From Flavobacterium buctense (GTDB taxonomy: Bacteria > Bacteroidota > Bacteroidia > Flavobacteriales > Flavobacteriaceae), in the NCBI RefSeq assembly GCF_014486695.1, contig NZ_JACTAB010000004.1:248001-312000 (forward strand): 64,000 bases of DNA. The letters are read 5' to 3'. This document shows, piece by piece, positions 63,177 to 64,000 of the stretch. Both the position numbers and the translations under genes were made by a program. The notes under the pieces were generated by a model. The model did not search any database, had not been told where the DNA came from, and was given only the letters and a program-made list of their open reading frames with translations. Position 1 is the first letter of the stretch; the number at the start of each line of letters is the position of its first letter.

Positions 63177-63965
63177 TTATTCTTTGATGTACTTTTCGTG
63201 TTTTTTGGTCAACACCTTGTATTGCTCATAACATTCACTTATGGCATCTAAAATCTGTAAATCATTAGCCGTTTGAATAAACGATTCTGAATAATTACAA
63301 CGTTGCAGAATTTCAGCTATTTCTTTTTTGTCCACTCCTAACAATACTGAAATCATTTCCCTGTCAAACTTGGACTCTAAAAGCGTTCGTACCGTATCAT
63401 CTTTTTTCATTGATTTCAACTTCTTGAGTTCTTTGGGTTTTTTTCCGAAGAAATTATACAACATGTCGGCTGGATTGAAAATAGAACCTAACACTCTTGT
63501 AAATGCATTAGGAGAACTGTCTCCGGCTTCATAAGCTGTTGGCAATCCGGAAATACTGTAACGGTAGTTCTCTTTTTCCGGAATCAATTTAGAATCGACT
63601 TCGAGGTAACCTGTTAAATCATATTTTTTTACGACAACTTCCTCCAATGCAATCGCTTTTTCAGTCATTAAAATTTTTGCCGTGCCATTTTTCAACCAGT
63701 CATTGGTCACCCTTACTCGTAATGATTGGTATCCTAAAATAGAAATATGCAAAGTATCGCTTACACTAACTTCCAATTCAAAATAACCACTGCCATTGGT
63801 GACTACCCCTTTAACTTTGTTTACATTGATGATATTTGCATTGGTAATTGGCAACAGAGTATTATCATTGATGATGGTTCCTGAAACTTTTTGAATCACA
63901 GGTTCCTCTTGTGCAACCGCAGTAAAGGAAAGAAAAAACAATAGAAAAAGAGTTAAATATCTCAT
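63177..63965 (-). CDS. carboxypeptidase-like regulatory domain protein, exported
   Basis: A 262-residue protein with a signal peptide (residues 1-18, ending SFTAVAQE) and a carboxypeptidase-D-type beta-sandwich at about 22-108 (VSGTIINDNTLLPITNANI, GVVTNGSGYFEL, LHISILGYQS). It continues with ALEEVVVKKYDLTGYL as in the start of TonB-receptor plugs, but then becomes helical and polar (KKPKELKKLKSMKKDD) with no barrel. It is therefore a stand-alone regulatory-domain protein, common in Bacteroidota and of unknown function. The start at 63965 lies 35 bp from the window edge. Confidence 0.85.
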   Translation of the reverse strand: MRYLTLFLLFFLSFTAVAQEEPVIQKVSGTIINDNTLLPITNANIINVNKVKGVVTNGSGYFELEVSVSDTLHISILGYQSLRVRVTNDWLKNGTAKILMTEKAIALEEVVVKKYDLTGYLEVDSKLIPEKENYRYSISGLPTAYEAGDSSPNAFTRVLGSIFNPADMLYNFFGKKPKELKKLKSMKKDDTVRTLLESKFDREMISVLLGVDKKEIAEILQRCNYSESFIQTANDLQILDAISECYEQYKVLTKKHEKYIKE

Positions 63966-64000
63966 AGCTAATTTTGATGGTTTAAAAGTATGAAACTCTT

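Overview
The window is chromosomal DNA from a member of the Flavobacteriaceae (Bacteroidota), most likely Flavobacterium. The evidence is the AT-rich base use, the lack of Shine-Dalgarno sites, repeated -7 boxes of the Bacteroidota form TAnnTTTG, a type IX secretion (T9SS) cargo protein, and family-typical gene sets such as recN / DUF4835 / coaBC / omega / bamD / dapA, FabV in place of FabI, and an RprX/RprY two-component pair. Almost all of the window is core genome. I see no rRNA, tRNA, CRISPR array, prophage, insertion sequence or integrase.

Layout. 1-4.1 kb: 3' end of an M1 aminopeptidase, a DoxX protein, menE with a CPBP protease, and an ArsC-like protein. 4.1-12.3 kb: a large TonB-type outer-membrane protein, an overlooked 57-residue membrane protein, fumC, a CAP lipoprotein with an unusual repeat-rich upstream region, a mutarotase-like protein, an acetyltransferase, a VF530 protein and a small outer-membrane barrel. 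12.3-25 kb: smpB, a very large TPR/DUF3857/transglutaminase protein, pcm, two dehydrogenases, a DUF1015 protein, a YggS-type PLP protein, a DnaQ/UvrC-like nuclease, miaA and an acyl-ACP thioesterase. 25-35 kb: rprY/rprX, coaE with a glycosyltransferase, a T9SS cargo protein beside the decayed tail of a second one, fabV and recN. 35-46 kb: cell-envelope and CoA genes (DUF4835, coaBC, omega, bamD, dapA), a 5'-nucleotidase split into two genes in reversed domain order, ligA and the rpsF-rpsR-rplI operon. 46-64 kb: an orphan LytTR regulator, priA, a nadC operon, pyrD, HMG-CoA lyase, a P-type ATPase, guaB, a CPA2 antiporter, purB, a cysteine-free sirtuin, a TrmH-family methyltransferase and a carboxypeptidase-like-domain protein.

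Functionally the window mixes nucleotide synthesis (pyrD, guaB, purB), cofactor synthesis (menE, coaE, coaBC, nadC), translation and RNA modification (smpB, rpsF/R, rplI, miaA, TrmH), DNA repair and replication (recN, ligA, priA, DnaQ/UvrC-like nuclease), fatty-acid and leucine metabolism (FabV, thioesterase, hydroxyacyl-CoA dehydrogenase, HMG-CoA lyase) and envelope biogenesis.

The most interesting material lies between genes. (1) At least seven intergenic sites, and one site inside a coding region, carry short tandem arrays with a period of 7 or 8 bp but different unit sequences, often just upstream of a start codon. (2) Four copies of a dispersed element have conserved ends (aggagct / tagcccc) around a variable hairpin core. 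(3) The CAP lipoprotein leader has a duplicated 37-bp hairpin unit. (4) A frameshifted T9SS sorting-domain tail survives upstream of an intact T9SS gene. I found no clear new defence or metabolic system. Domain and family names come from recalled family knowledge, not from database searches.
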